Source: Labilithrix sp. | GTDB taxonomy: Bacteria > Myxococcota_A > Polyangia > Polyangiales > Polyangiaceae | DNA: 64,000 bases | Assembly (NCBI GenBank): GCA_019637155.1 | Contig: JAHBWE010000007.1 | Coordinates: 248,001 to 312,000, forward strand | Direction of reading: 5' to 3' | Shown here: positions 9,388 to 17,759 of the stretch, piece by piece | Layout of the letters: each line of letters opens with the position of its first letter | How positions within the stretch are numbered: position 1 is the first letter of the stretch | Program-made: the position numbers and the translations under genes | Notes under the pieces: model-generated | The model's database searches: none | What the model saw: the letters and a program-made list of their open reading frames with translations, nothing else | What the model was told of the DNA's origin: nothing

Positions 9388-11340
9388 ATGGCGAACCAGC
9401 GGAGCATGCTCCCGAAGTTTCGACCGGCGACCCTGGGAGGCTCGCGGCCCCAGATCCGCCCGGTTCGACCGACGGCTCCGCCGCCGGCGCCCGCACCGCC
9501 GCGCAAGCCTTCGTCCGGTATCCGCAACAACCCCGACGACTTGGAGCCGGGGACGACGAACTTCCAGCAGCAGCAGCCGACGCAGGCGGGCATCATGGCC
9601 GCCGCGCGCGCGCGCATCCACGAGATCGCGCGCGAGCTTCCGGCGGAGAACCGCTTCGGTGGTCCGCCCGCGCGCTTCGAAGACGAGACGCAGGGTCGGA
9701 TCGAGGCGCCCGATCCCTACGCGCACCGCGCGCCGTCGTACGAGCCGCCGCCGCAGGACGCGTACGACGCGCTCCCTTCCCTCGGCGTGCCTTCCGACTC
9801 CGACGCCTACGGGCACGCGCACGAGCCGATGACGGCGATGCGCCCCGCGTACGACGAGGCGCTCGAGCGTCACGAACAGAACGCGTACCGCAACAACGAG
9901 TACCGCAGCGATCGTCCGGTCCCGCACGACGACAGCTCGGGCAAGTACGAGCGCGGCACGAGCCGCGGCGGCCGCGATCCTTACGCGCCCGCGACCGAAT
10001 CGATCGCGAACAGCGCCAACAGCTACGACCCGGCCGCGTACGAGGCGAACTACCCGAAGTCGCCGCGCCACGAGCCGAGCTACATGGGCAAGAGCCCGAG
10101 CGACGACGGCCGCTACCGCAGCAGCGCGCCGCGCAGCAACGAGTACGCGCGCGACGAGTACCGCGATCGCGACAGCTACCGCGACGACCGCAACGCGAGC
10201 TACCGCGATCGAGACCGTGATCGGGATCGGGATCGGGATCGAGACCGCGATCGAGATCGAGATCGAGACCGCGATCGGGATCGGGACCGTGATCGCGATC
10301 GCGACAACGGGCGAAGCTACCGCGACGATCGCCGCTCCAGCTACCAGCCGCCGCGCAACGACGAGACGCGCGCGGAGGGGACCGGCAACCGCAACCGCGA
10401 GCACGAAGCGCCGGACAGCTTCGGCGATCCGCACATCCCGCCGTCGCCGCGCGTTCCTGACGGCTTCGTCGTCGGCGTCCAGCCGATCCGCTCGGGCGCC
10501 ACGCCGAGCATGGGCCCGCAGGCGGTGATCGCGCCGGCGGCCTCGATGCAGGGCTACGGCGCGTCGGGCTACCCGCCTGCTCCGACGATGGGCGCGACGC
10601 CGAACGCGATGATGATGCCGCCGGCGCAGCCGTCGTACGGCGGCCAGTCGTTCGGGCAGATGGGCATGCCCATCATGAACCCGGTGCTGCCTCCAGTGAC
10701 GCCGGCGATGGTGCCGGTCGGCAACACGATGGGGGGCGTCCGCCCGCACACGAGCTTCCGCCCGGGCGGTCACGTCCCGCAGCCGACGGAGGTCGAGGAG
10801 GCGCGTCAGGGCTCGAAGATCGGCCGCTTCGCGTGGTTCGTCTTCGGCGCCGCGTTCGGCATCTTCTTCGCGTTCTTCGCGACGGGCTTCGGCTTCGGCA
10901 AGAGCGACGACGTGCAGACTGCAACCTTCCCGCCGCCGGCGCAGATCCCGGCCGCGACGCAGACCGCCCCGCCGGCGCCGCCTCCGCAGCCGGTGCAGCC
11001 GGTGCAGGTCGCGCCCGTCGCGCCGCAGCAGCAGCCGGTCGCTCCCGTGTTCCTGCCCGCGCCGCAGGTGGCTCCGCAGGCTCCGCAGGACGTTCAGGCC
11101 GCGCCCCAGGCCGCGCAGCCGTTCGCACCCGCGGCCGGCGGCGTCATCTCGCCGCCCGGCTTCGTCGTTCAGCCCCCCCCGCCCGCTCCGTTCGCGCAGC
11201 CGGCGCCGCCCGCGCCGCGCCCCGCCGCGAACCAGGGCACCGTCCGCGTCCGCCCCGCCGCCCCGGCGCCGCGGCCCCGCGGCGGCGGCGGCGACAAGGG
11301 CAACAACGACGCGAGCGATATTCTCAACGCGGCGCTTTAA
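9388..11340 (+). CDS. Single-pass membrane protein with Arg-Asp tandem repeat and Pro-rich tail
   Basis: The frame is open from 9292, but the ATG at 9388 starts the recognisable protein (650 aa). Residues 1-270 are disordered and rich in Pro, Tyr, Arg and Asp. Residues 273-306 are 17 Arg-Asp pairs. One hydrophobic helix (about 477-503, FAWFVFGAAFGIFFAFFA) would span the membrane, and a Pro/Gln/Ala tail of about 145 residues follows, with a Gly-Gly-Asp-Lys end. No catalytic motif was found. A signalling or envelope-spanning scaffold is possible but not shown. Its stop codon is followed directly by the hairpin repeat array. Confidence 0.75.
   Translation: MANQRSMLPKFRPATLGGSRPQIRPVRPTAPPPAPAPPRKPSSGIRNNPDDLEPGTTNFQQQQPTQAGIMAAARARIHEIARELPAENRFGGPPARFEDETQGRIEAPDPYAHRAPSYEPPPQDAYDALPSLGVPSDSDAYGHAHEPMTAMRPAYDEALERHEQNAYRNNEYRSDRPVPHDDSSGKYERGTSRGGRDPYAPATESIANSANSYDPAAYEANYPKSPRHEPSYMGKSPSDDGRYRSSAPRSNEYARDEYRDRDSYRDDRNASYRDRDRDRDRDRDRDRDRDRDRDRDRDRDRDRDRDNGRSYRDDRRSSYQPPRNDETRAEGTGNRNREHEAPDSFGDPHIPPSPRVPDGFVVGVQPIRSGATPSMGPQAVIAPAASMQGYGASGYPPAPTMGATPNAMMMPPAQPSYGGQSFGQMGMPIMNPVLPPVTPAMVPVGNTMGGVRPHTSFRPGGHVPQPTEVEEARQGSKIGRFAWFVFGAAFGIFFAFFATGFGFGKSDDVQTATFPPPAQIPAATQTAPPAPPPQPVQPVQVAPVAPQQQPVAPVFLPAPQVAPQAPQDVQAAPQAAQPFAPAAGGVISPPGFVVQPPPPAPFAQPAPPAPRPAANQGTVRVRPAAPAPRPRGGGGDKGNNDASDILNAAL
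10204..10305 (+). repeat. 6-bp tandem repeat coding (Arg-Asp)17
   Basis: Seventeen consecutive CGN-GAY codon pairs lie inside the membrane protein gene. Twelve of the Asp codons are GAT followed by CG, so the 102-bp block holds 12 GATC sites. Codon choice varies between units, which argues for selection on the peptide or age rather than a fresh expansion. Confidence 0.95.
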
Positions 11341-11660
11341 CGTCGGGGGCTTCGCCCCCGACACCCCCACCCCAGACACGGCCCTCGCGCTTCGCGCTCG
11401 GGGCGCTTCGCGCCCGCTTGCGCGGCCGCTTTTGGGGCCCGCTTTCAACGTCGGGGCTTCGCCCCCGACACCCCCACCCCAGACACGGCCCTCGCGCTTC
11501 GCGCTCGGGGCGCTTCGCGCCCGCTTGCGCGGCCGCTTCTGGGGCCCGCTTTCAACGTCGGGGCTTCGCCCCGACACCCCACCCCAGACACGGCCCTCGC
11601 GCTTCGCGCTCGGGGCGCTTCGCGCCCGCTTTCGCGGCCGCTTCTGGGGCCCCTTCGGGC
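11341..11660. repeat. Three tandem copies of a hairpin-rich repeat of about 107 bp
   Basis: Units begin at 11341, 11449 and 11556 and are nearly identical. Each opens with a GTCGGGGGC / GCCCCCGAC stem with a TTC loop (the third copy has a shorter stem), followed by a CCCCACCCCAGACACGG segment and further short stems with TTCG-type loops. The array starts at the base after the TAA of the upstream gene and sits between convergent genes, so it may act as a bidirectional terminator. A further copy of the opening hairpin occurs inverted at 48371-48405. Confidence 0.9.
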
Positions 11661-11931
11661 CGGCGCTCTTTTGCCCGCTCAACTCGACGCGACGGGATGT
11701 GTCTTCGCGGGCGTGTCGCTTCGGCCGCCCCTTCTTTGCCCGGGCGCTCAACCCAACGCGGTCCTTTCCCCGCACTCAATCCGATGCGGACACGTCTTCG
11801 CGGGTCAGCTTTGCTCGGACGCGGCCGTCCTTCACTCGGCACTCAACCCTCTTCGCCCTGCACTCAACCCGACGCGATGGGACGTGTGGTCTCGACACGA
11901 CGGGCCCTTCTTCGCACTCGAGCCGACGGTC
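11661..11931. repeat. Degenerate direct repeats in convergent gap
   Basis: After the hairpin array, a loose motif of the type CACTCAACCCGACGCG recurs at about 11680, 11750, 11776, 11840 and 11862, in places followed by a GGGACGTGT-like or CACGTCTTCGCGGG segment. No frame has convincing coding character. The block ends at the pyrE stop codon. It looks like a decayed repeat array. Confidence 0.6.
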
Positions 11932-12486
11932 TCAGTCTGGGATGAAGTCTTGGCGGGTGTAGATTGCGCGGAGCTCGAGGGCGGCGGCTTCGATGGCTTC
12001 GCGGCCGCCTTCGAGGCGGTCGACGAGGGTGACCACGCGCTTTACGGCGTAGCCGGCGTCGCGGAGCTTGGCGACGGCCTTGAGGGTGGAGCCGCCGGTC
12101 GTCGTCACGTCCTCGAGGATGACGATCGTCGCGCCGGGAGGGAGGCGCGTGTCTCCCTCGAGCAGGCGCTTGCTTCCATGATCCTTTGCGTCCTTGCGGA
12201 CGTAGATCGCGTCCTTCGGGGTGCCGCGTTGGAAGCTGATGAGGGATGCCGCGCTCGCGAGCGGGCAGCCGCCGAGCTCGACGCCCGCGATGGCGTCGAA
12301 GGTGCTGTCCGCGAGCGCGGCGTCGAGCATCAGCGCGCCCGCGAGCGCGTGGCCCTCGGCGCCGAGCACCGTCTGCTTGCAGTCGATGAAGAAGTCGCTC
12401 TCGCGGCCCGACGCGAGGACGACCTTCTTCCGCGCGAACGATCGCTCCTTGAGGAGCTCGAGGAGACGTTCCCGCGCGCCGCTCAT
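11932..12486 (-). CDS. pyrE: Orotate phosphoribosyltransferase
   Basis: This 184-aa cytosolic enzyme joins orotate to PRPP, giving orotidine 5'-phosphate in pyrimidine synthesis. The PRPP-binding signature VILEDVTTTGGST is at about 122-134, and the N-terminal ASGRESDFFIDCK is typical of the family. The ATG overlaps the stop of the third bactofilin (ATGA), so pyrE is the last gene of a four-gene minus-strand operon. That linkage of a nucleotide gene to cytoskeletal genes is probably one of co-expression only. Confidence 0.96.
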   Translation of the reverse strand: MSGARERLLELLKERSFARKKVVLASGRESDFFIDCKQTVLGAEGHALAGALMLDAALADSTFDAIAGVELGGCPLASAASLISFQRGTPKDAIYVRKDAKDHGSKRLLEGDTRLPPGATIVILEDVTTTGGSTLKAVAKLRDAGYAVKRVVTLVDRLEGGREAIEAAALELRAIYTRQDFIPD

Positions 12487-13055
12487 CGCTTCTTCGCGAC
12501 GGCCTTCGTGCCCTTCTTGAGGACGGGGACGACCGGCGGCGGCGCGGGACGTGCACCTGCGAGCGTCGCGCCGCGCGGCGGCTTGTTGTTCGCGGCGGCG
12601 CGCTCCGGCTCACGCGCGCCGGCGCGCTCCGGCTCGCGCGCGGCGGGCTTCTTCGCGACCGCCTGCGGAGACGAGGCCTTCGACGCCGACACTCCGAGCC
12701 CGGAGGCGGCGGACGCGGCGCGCGGCTTCGCGGGGCCGGCGCCGCTCGTCTGCACGTGACCGCGCACGAGGCCGCCGGGCTGGATCGCGATCCGCGGCGC
12801 GCGCAGGTCGCCGACGATCTTCGCGCCGGCCTCGACGACGAGCGCCTCCGACGCGGTGATGTCGCCCTTCACCGCGCCGCGCACGACGACGCGCGCGGCG
12901 GTGACGTTCGCGGCGACGAGGCCGCTCTCGCTCACGGTGACGTCGCCCGTGACCGCGACGTCGCCCTCGACGCGACCCGCGATCTCGATGTCGCCGCTTC
13001 CCGTGATCTTGCCGCGGACGAACGACGACGAGCTGATGATGGCGCTGTCCGCCAT
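12483..13055 (-). CDS. Bactofilin with Ala/Lys/Arg-rich tail
   Basis: A 190-aa protein. Residues 1-105 form a bactofilin (DUF583) right-handed beta-helix with regularly spaced Gly and Val/Ile turns (ITGSGDIEIAGRVEGDV and repeats of G-D-I/V). The remaining 85 residues are a disordered Ala/Pro/Lys/Arg tail ending KKR. Bactofilins polymerise without nucleotide and scaffold envelope or chromosome-positioning proteins; the basic tail may bind a partner, DNA or membrane. It is the third of three bactofilins in a row and overlaps pyrE by 4 bp. Confidence 0.93.
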   Translation of the reverse strand: MADSAIISSSSFVRGKITGSGDIEIAGRVEGDVAVTGDVTVSESGLVAANVTAARVVVRGAVKGDITASEALVVEAGAKIVGDLRAPRIAIQPGGLVRGHVQTSGAGPAKPRAASAASGLGVSASKASSPQAVAKKPAAREPERAGAREPERAAANNKPPRGATLAGARPAPPPVVPVLKKGTKAVAKKR

Positions 13056-13056
13056 G

Positions 13057-13371
13057 TCACACGTCCATGTCGACGTTGCCCTTGAACTGGGCGCCGTCCG
13101 CGATCGTGATGCGCGTCGCCTTCACGTTGCCGATCACCTTCGCTCCGTTCTGGAGATCGACGCGATCGCTCGACGTGATGTTGCCGGTCACCGTGCCGGC
13201 GATCGCGACGGGACCACCGGTGATGTCGGCCTCCACCGCGCCGCCCTGCTCGACGCTGACCGCGTCCTTCGTCACGAGCTTGCCGCGCAGCGTGCCCTGG
13301 ACGACCACGTCGTCGTCGCTCGTGATTTCGCCTTCGATCGTGATGCCTGCGCCGATGACCGTGCTCGCCAT
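13057..13371 (-). CDS. Short bactofilin
   Basis: A 104-aa protein that is almost entirely the bactofilin beta-helix core, with very short ends (MASTVIGAGITIEGEI at the start). The start is the ATG at 13369-13371 because it opens the domain exactly; the longer open frame upstream is out-of-character Arg-rich sequence overlapping the previous gene. It is one base from the next bactofilin (stop then ATG). Core-only bactofilins form the filament backbone, and tailed paralogues may co-polymerise with it. Confidence 0.92.
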   Translation of the reverse strand: MASTVIGAGITIEGEITSDDDVVVQGTLRGKLVTKDAVSVEQGGAVEADITGGPVAIAGTVTGNITSSDRVDLQNGAKVIGNVKATRITIADGAQFKGNVDMDV

Positions 13372-13415
13372 GGGATCCTCTCTCGCGCTCTCTCTACGTT
13401 CTCGATCGCCCGCGC

Positions 13416-13745
13416 TCAGCGCCGGCGTGCAGGGGCTCCGCCCAGCTCGGGCGGCAGCTCGAACTGGGCGTCGAGGCGGCCGACGTACTCCGCGCCCTCG
13501 TCGATCGCGACGGACTCGCCGTGGATGTCGCCGCGGACCTTCGCCCCGGCCTCGAGGTGCACGACGCCGTCGGCGCGCACCTCGCCGTCGAGCTCGCCTG
13601 CGATCGTGAGCCCACCGCGGAGCGTGACGTCGCCCTCGATCGTCCCTTCGAGCCGGAGATCGCCGTCGCCCGAAACGCGGCCGCGCACGCGCGTCGACCG
13701 GCCGATGACCGCCTCGCCCCCGCTGGTCGTCCTCGCTCTCGCCAT
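13416..13745 (-). CDS. Bactofilin, first of three
   Basis: A 109-aa bactofilin. A short basic N-terminus (MARARTTSGG) precedes the beta-helix (about 12-98; GRVSGDGDLRLEGTIEGDV), then an acidic/Pro segment and PARRR at the end. It is the promoter-proximal gene of the bactofilin-bactofilin-bactofilin-pyrE operon. The three share the fold but differ in tails, which resembles the Myxococcus bacNOP arrangement, where three co-expressed bactofilins build a polar scaffold. The neighbouring parB/padC genes of Myxococcus were not seen here. Confidence 0.92.
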   Translation of the reverse strand: MARARTTSGGEAVIGRSTRVRGRVSGDGDLRLEGTIEGDVTLRGGLTIAGELDGEVRADGVVHLEAGAKVRGDIHGESVAIDEGAEYVGRLDAQFELPPELGGAPARRR

Positions 13746-13802
13746 CGACGGGCGTGATAGTACAGCCCGCGAAAGCTGTCACTTGCTATAGAGTGCGCCG
13801 TC

Positions 13803-14732
13803 GTGAGGTGGGAAAGCGCCGGTTGGCTCTTGTGCGCGGTGCCGCTCGTCGGCCTCCTCGAGCTCGCGCTGCACGTGAAGCAGACGGGGCCCGACGTGGT
13901 GCCGGAGAGCGATTGGTCGCGCGCGCGCGACGTCGTGAAGGCGGACCTCAGACCCGACGACCTCGTCCTCTTCGAGCCGTACTGGACCGATCCGCTCGGG
14001 CGCCGCAGCTTCGGCGACGCGATCGCGACGATGAAGCGCGAGGGCTACTCCGACCTTCGCCGCTTCGCGCGCGTCTACGAGGTGTCGATCCGCGGCTTCC
14101 ACGACGGCGAGCTCTCCGGCTGGAAGAAGGTGAAGGAGGAGCAGGCGGGCGCGGTGACGGTCTCGCTCTTCGAGAACCCGAGCCACACGCCCGTCATCGA
14201 CGACGTCGTCGACCTCGTCACGCCGGAGCGCATGAGCGTCGCCCGCGTCGACGGCGCGAACGAGACGCCGTGCACCTTCACGCGCGGCAACACGAGCGGC
14301 GGCAGCACCGTCGTCCCGCAGGGCCTGCTCGTCCCCGCCGACAAGTTCGTGTGCAGCGGCGGCCACGTCGGCGTCGCGGTGCTCCACGCGCTCGATCACC
14401 ACCCGCACCTCTGCCTCTACGCGACGCCGATGAAGGACGCGGTCCTGCGCCTCCGCTTCAAGGACGTCACGTTCGGACCGAGCCTCCACGGCCACTCCGG
14501 CATCCAGTGGGTCGTGGAGCGCACGCCCGCCGCGGAGAAGCTGATGATCGCGTTCTCCGCGTTCAACCGCCCGATCGCGACGGTGTTCCACAAGGTCGGA
14601 GCGGGCTGGACCGGCTTCGAGCTGCCGACCCCCGACATCGACGGAAAGAAGGGCGACCTCGTCGCCGAGATCCAGCCGTCGGCCCAGCGCCAATTCTGCT
14701 TCGAGGCGACCACGCGTCGAGCGGCAAAATGA
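13803..14732 (+). CDS. Hypothetical membrane-anchored protein upstream of GT39 gene
   Basis: A 309-aa protein beginning at GTG. Residues 5-24 are hydrophobic and may be a membrane anchor or uncleaved signal; the rest is predicted extracytoplasmic, with mixed alpha/beta character. I do not recognise the family. The stop overlaps the ATG of the glycosyltransferase (ATGA), so the two are co-translated, and this protein probably works with the transferase, for example on its product or substrate. It diverges from the bactofilin operon with a 57-bp shared upstream region. Confidence 0.8.
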   Translation: MRWESAGWLLCAVPLVGLLELALHVKQTGPDVVPESDWSRARDVVKADLRPDDLVLFEPYWTDPLGRRSFGDAIATMKREGYSDLRRFARVYEVSIRGFHDGELSGWKKVKEEQAGAVTVSLFENPSHTPVIDDVVDLVTPERMSVARVDGANETPCTFTRGNTSGGSTVVPQGLLVPADKFVCSGGHVGVAVLHALDHHPHLCLYATPMKDAVLRLRFKDVTFGPSLHGHSGIQWVVERTPAAEKLMIAFSAFNRPIATVFHKVGAGWTGFELPTPDIDGKKGDLVAEIQPSAQRQFCFEATTRRAAK

Positions 14733-16621
14733 GCACAGAGGACGAGGACACCGCGAAGCTCGAGCCGGCGCTGCTCGCGCAGAAGGCGAAGGCCGACGAC
14801 GCCGAGGCCGACAAGACCCCGAAGGCGCCCGCCGTCGCGGAGGCAAAGCCCGACGCGACGCCGCCCGACGCGACGCCGCCCGACGCGACGCCGCCCGACG
14901 CGCCGAAGAAGGAGCCCGCGCCCGAGAAGTTCGATCCGAAGGCGTGGGCGCTGCGCAACGCCGACCACCTCATCGGCGGCGGCATCGCGCTCGTCTACGT
15001 CGTCTGGCTCCTCGCGACCGCGCGGTCGCTCGGCTTCTCGCGCGACGAGGGCTTCTACTTCTCGGCCGCGACCGACTACGAGCGCTGGTTCAAGGTCCTC
15101 TTCACGACGCCGTCGAAGGCGTTCGAGCGCCCGATCATCGACTCGATCTGGACCGCGAACCACGAGCACCCGTCGCTCATGAAGAGCGCCTTCGCGCTCT
15201 CGCACTACTTCTTCTACGAGAAGTGGAAGCTCTTCACCGATCAGAGCACGGCGTTCCGCTTCCCCGGCATGTTGATGATGGGGCTCGCGCTCTACGTCAC
15301 GTACCTCTTCGCCGCGCGCCGCTTCTCGCGCCGCGCCGGCGTCGTCGCCGCGCTCGCGCTCGGGCTGATGCCCAACGTCTTCTACCACGCGCACCTCGCA
15401 TGCTTCGACGTGCCGATCATGGCGATGTGGATCGCGTGCATCTTCGCCTACTGGCGCGCGGAGAAGCACCCCGGCCTCGGCGCGGCCGTCCTCGCCGGCG
15501 TCGTCTACGGCCTCACGCTCGAGACGAAGCACAACGCGTGGATGCTGCCCGGCGTGTTCGTCCCGCACGCGATCCTGATCCACTGGCGCACCGCGGCGAA
15601 GGAGACACAAGAGACGGGCCGCGTCGGGCTCCCCGCGTCGCTCCTGATGATGGCGACGATCGGCCCCGCGCTCTTCCTCTTGCTCTGGCCGTGGCTCTGG
15701 AACGACACGCTCCCCCGCCTCCAGGAGTACGTGAACTTCCACGTCCATCACGAGTACTACAACATCGAGTTCCTCCACCGGACGTACTTCGGCCCGCCCT
15801 CGCCGAAGGCGTACATGCCGGTGATGCTCCTCGCGACGGTGCCCACCGTCACGGTGCTCCTCTTCCTCGTCGGCGCGGGCGATCGCATCGTCGCGCTCGC
15901 GCGCACCTGGATCGGCTGGGTCCGCAAGCAGGCGATGCCCGACGACTTCGATCCGGTCCAGACCGACGCGCTCCTCCTCCTCGGCCTCGCGGTCCCGCTC
16001 GCGGTCTTCTTCCTCCCGACGACGCCGGTGTTCGGCGGCACGAAGCACTGGATCACGGCGTATCCCTCGCTCGCGATCTTCGCCGGCCGCGGCTTCGACA
16101 TGGTCGCGACGCGCATCGAGCGGCTGCTCCGCGAGCGCACGAAGCTCGCGGAGCAGCAGCAGCGCTGGGCGCTCGCCGTCATCGGCGCGCTCACGCTCCT
16201 GGCGCCGTTCGCGGTGACGCGCCACTCGCACCCCTTCGGCCTCTCGGCCTACGTCCCGTTCTTCGGCGGCACCGCCGGCGGCGCGGACCTCGGCTTGAAC
16301 CGCCAGTTCTGGGGCTTCACGACGACGAGCCTCGACCCATGGTTCCGCGAGCACACGAAGCCAGGCGACACGGTCTACATCATGGACACGGCGTGGCCGT
16401 CATGGACGCGCATGGTCGACGAGGACCGCGTCCCGAAGTGGCTCCGCGGCGTCGGCAGCCCCGCCGAAGCGACGATCTCGATCGTGCACCACGAACAGCA
16501 CATCAACGAGGTCGACTTCAACATCTGGACGGAATACGGCACCACCGCCCCCGCGTACGTCCTCACCCACGACGGCGTCCCCATCATCTCCGTCTACCGC
16601 CGCCCCCCACGCCGCCGCTGA
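14729..16621 (+). CDS. GT39/ArnT-like polyprenyl-phosphate glycosyltransferase
   Basis: A 630-aa integral membrane protein. The N-terminal 70 residues are cytoplasmic and charged, with tandem Asp-Ala-Thr-Pro-Pro units at 49-63. About ten hydrophobic helices follow. The first periplasmic loop carries SRDEGFYF, matching the acidic catalytic motif of GT39/GT83 enzymes that use polyprenyl-phosphate sugar donors. A large soluble C-terminal part follows the last helices. Likely role: glycosylation of secreted proteins or envelope glycans. It ends exactly where the convergent AbiE-like locus begins. Confidence 0.85.
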   Translation: MSTEDEDTAKLEPALLAQKAKADDAEADKTPKAPAVAEAKPDATPPDATPPDATPPDAPKKEPAPEKFDPKAWALRNADHLIGGGIALVYVVWLLATARSLGFSRDEGFYFSAATDYERWFKVLFTTPSKAFERPIIDSIWTANHEHPSLMKSAFALSHYFFYEKWKLFTDQSTAFRFPGMLMMGLALYVTYLFAARRFSRRAGVVAALALGLMPNVFYHAHLACFDVPIMAMWIACIFAYWRAEKHPGLGAAVLAGVVYGLTLETKHNAWMLPGVFVPHAILIHWRTAAKETQETGRVGLPASLLMMATIGPALFLLLWPWLWNDTLPRLQEYVNFHVHHEYYNIEFLHRTYFGPPSPKAYMPVMLLATVPTVTVLLFLVGAGDRIVALARTWIGWVRKQAMPDDFDPVQTDALLLLGLAVPLAVFFLPTTPVFGGTKHWITAYPSLAIFAGRGFDMVATRIERLLRERTKLAEQQQRWALAVIGALTLLAPFAVTRHSHPFGLSAYVPFFGGTAGGADLGLNRQFWGFTTTSLDPWFREHTKPGDTVYIMDTAWPSWTRMVDEDRVPKWLRGVGSPAEATISIVHHEQHINEVDFNIWTEYGTTAPAYVLTHDGVPIISVYRRPPRRR

Positions 16622-17258
16622 TCACCCCAGCGCGCGCCCGAAGACCTCGAGCCGCCGCTTCGCGACCGCTGCGGGATCGTCGCAGCTGAGACCACCAGCG
16701 CCGATCGCACCTTCCCAACCTCGACGCGCGATCTCGCGCAGGAACTCGTCGACCGCAGGCCGATGACGGGCCGTGACTTCAGCGCCGACCTGCATCTTTC
16801 AGCCGCTCATGCGGACGATCGAGGAACGCCACCATCTTGAGCAGCACGATCGACGCGAGGCTCGCCACGTCGACGCTGATGTCCGTTCCTGGAATCGGCA
16901 CCGGTGCGGCGTGGGCCAGCGCGATGTCGAACCCCACCGTGCTGAGCTTGTGACCGTCGCCCAGCATCACGTGACCAGCGTCGATCGCAGCCTGCGTCGC
17001 TGGAAGGACGTCGACCAACGCGTCTCCGAACCACCAACGTTGAGGGAGACGCCGGTCCGCCTTCCACCCCTGTCTCTGCAGAAGCTCGGAAATCCGGCCC
17101 GGGTCAGCAGCGATCGCGAGATCGACGTCGGCCGTTGGTCGCAGCGCGACGTGATGGCCGAGCGCGGTCGCGCCGATCACCACGACGCGCGGAGCCTCGT
17201 CCGTGCGCCGCAACGCGACGAGCAGGTCCGCGTGTGCGCTCGATATCGCGAGCGTCAT
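16622..17258 (-). pseudogene. AbiEii-like nucleotidyltransferase, frameshifted
   Basis: Frame one (17258 to a TGA at 16779) gives 159 aa with GATALGHHVALRPTADVDLA, the nucleotidyltransferase core (G-x-x-A-L, then R-x-T-x-D-x-D-L) of AbiEii/MNT-type toxins. It stops right after ERLKDA. One base shift near 16782-16795 restores a second frame with normal codon bias for about 55 codons (starting VGAEVTARH) that ends at a TGA at 16622-16624, abutting the convergent gene. The whole would be about 212 aa. The gene is therefore either broken or carries an assembly error. Its start overlaps the AbiEi-like remnant upstream by 4 bp. Confidence 0.7.
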
Positions 17259-17755
17259 TCGTGGTCGTCGTCGTCGATGAGGTCGTGAAGGTAGCGACGG
17301 TAGAGCTCACCCGCGGCTTCGGTCGCGCGGTCGTTTCCTTCTGCGAGTAGGTCCGCATATACGAGGAGCGGGTGGACCGTGTCGGGCCGCGGGCTCGCGA
17401 ATGCGACGCGAGCGGGGGATGCCGCGATGGCCAACGGGCCGTCGCGGTCCGGGACGAGCTTCAACGCTGCCGGCGACGGCGCGTCGTCCGTGACGTAGAG
17501 AACCGTCGACTCGCCGCGGTAGAAGCCCGTCAGACGAGCGCACGCGGCGCCGCCGCCCCAGCGCCATGTCGTCGACTCGCCGCCGAGCCGCGCCGCGAGC
17601 TCGCTCTCGAGCGCCTCGAGCTGGCGCTCCCGCGCTCTGTACCGACCTCGCAGCACGCTCGGGAAGAGCGTCGTCGCGAACCCCGAGACGAAGAGATCGA
17701 GCGCCTTGCGCCGTCCGCCCGGCGCCCACCGGAGACTCTTCGCATCAGACTCACG
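17255..17755 (-). pseudogene. AbiEi-family antitoxin, N-terminally truncated remnant
   Basis: Coding-like sequence in one frame runs from about 17755 down to a stop at 17255. The first usable start (GTG) is only at 17656, which would leave 133 aa. The visible segments LRGRYRARERQ, WGGGAACARLTGFY, and TVHPLLVYADLLAEGNDRAT match the C-terminal half of AbiEi-family antitoxins (consensus GGE-AAA-LTgY and hPLLvYADLLatgd-R). The N-terminal winged helix and the first 150 or so residues are absent: upstream sequence runs into the stop of the next gene. It pairs with the nucleotidyltransferase below in the order usual for type IV AbiE loci. Probably non-functional. Confidence 0.7.
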
Positions 17756-17759
17756 CTGG

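Noticed and set aside
10204..10305. Cluster of GATC as origin of replication
   Set aside because: The sites come from an Arg-Asp coding repeat; no DnaA boxes, dnaA, dnaN or AT-rich unwinding element is visible.
11341..11660. CRISPR array
   Set aside because: The units are long (107 bp), contiguous and have no unique spacers, and no cas gene is present.
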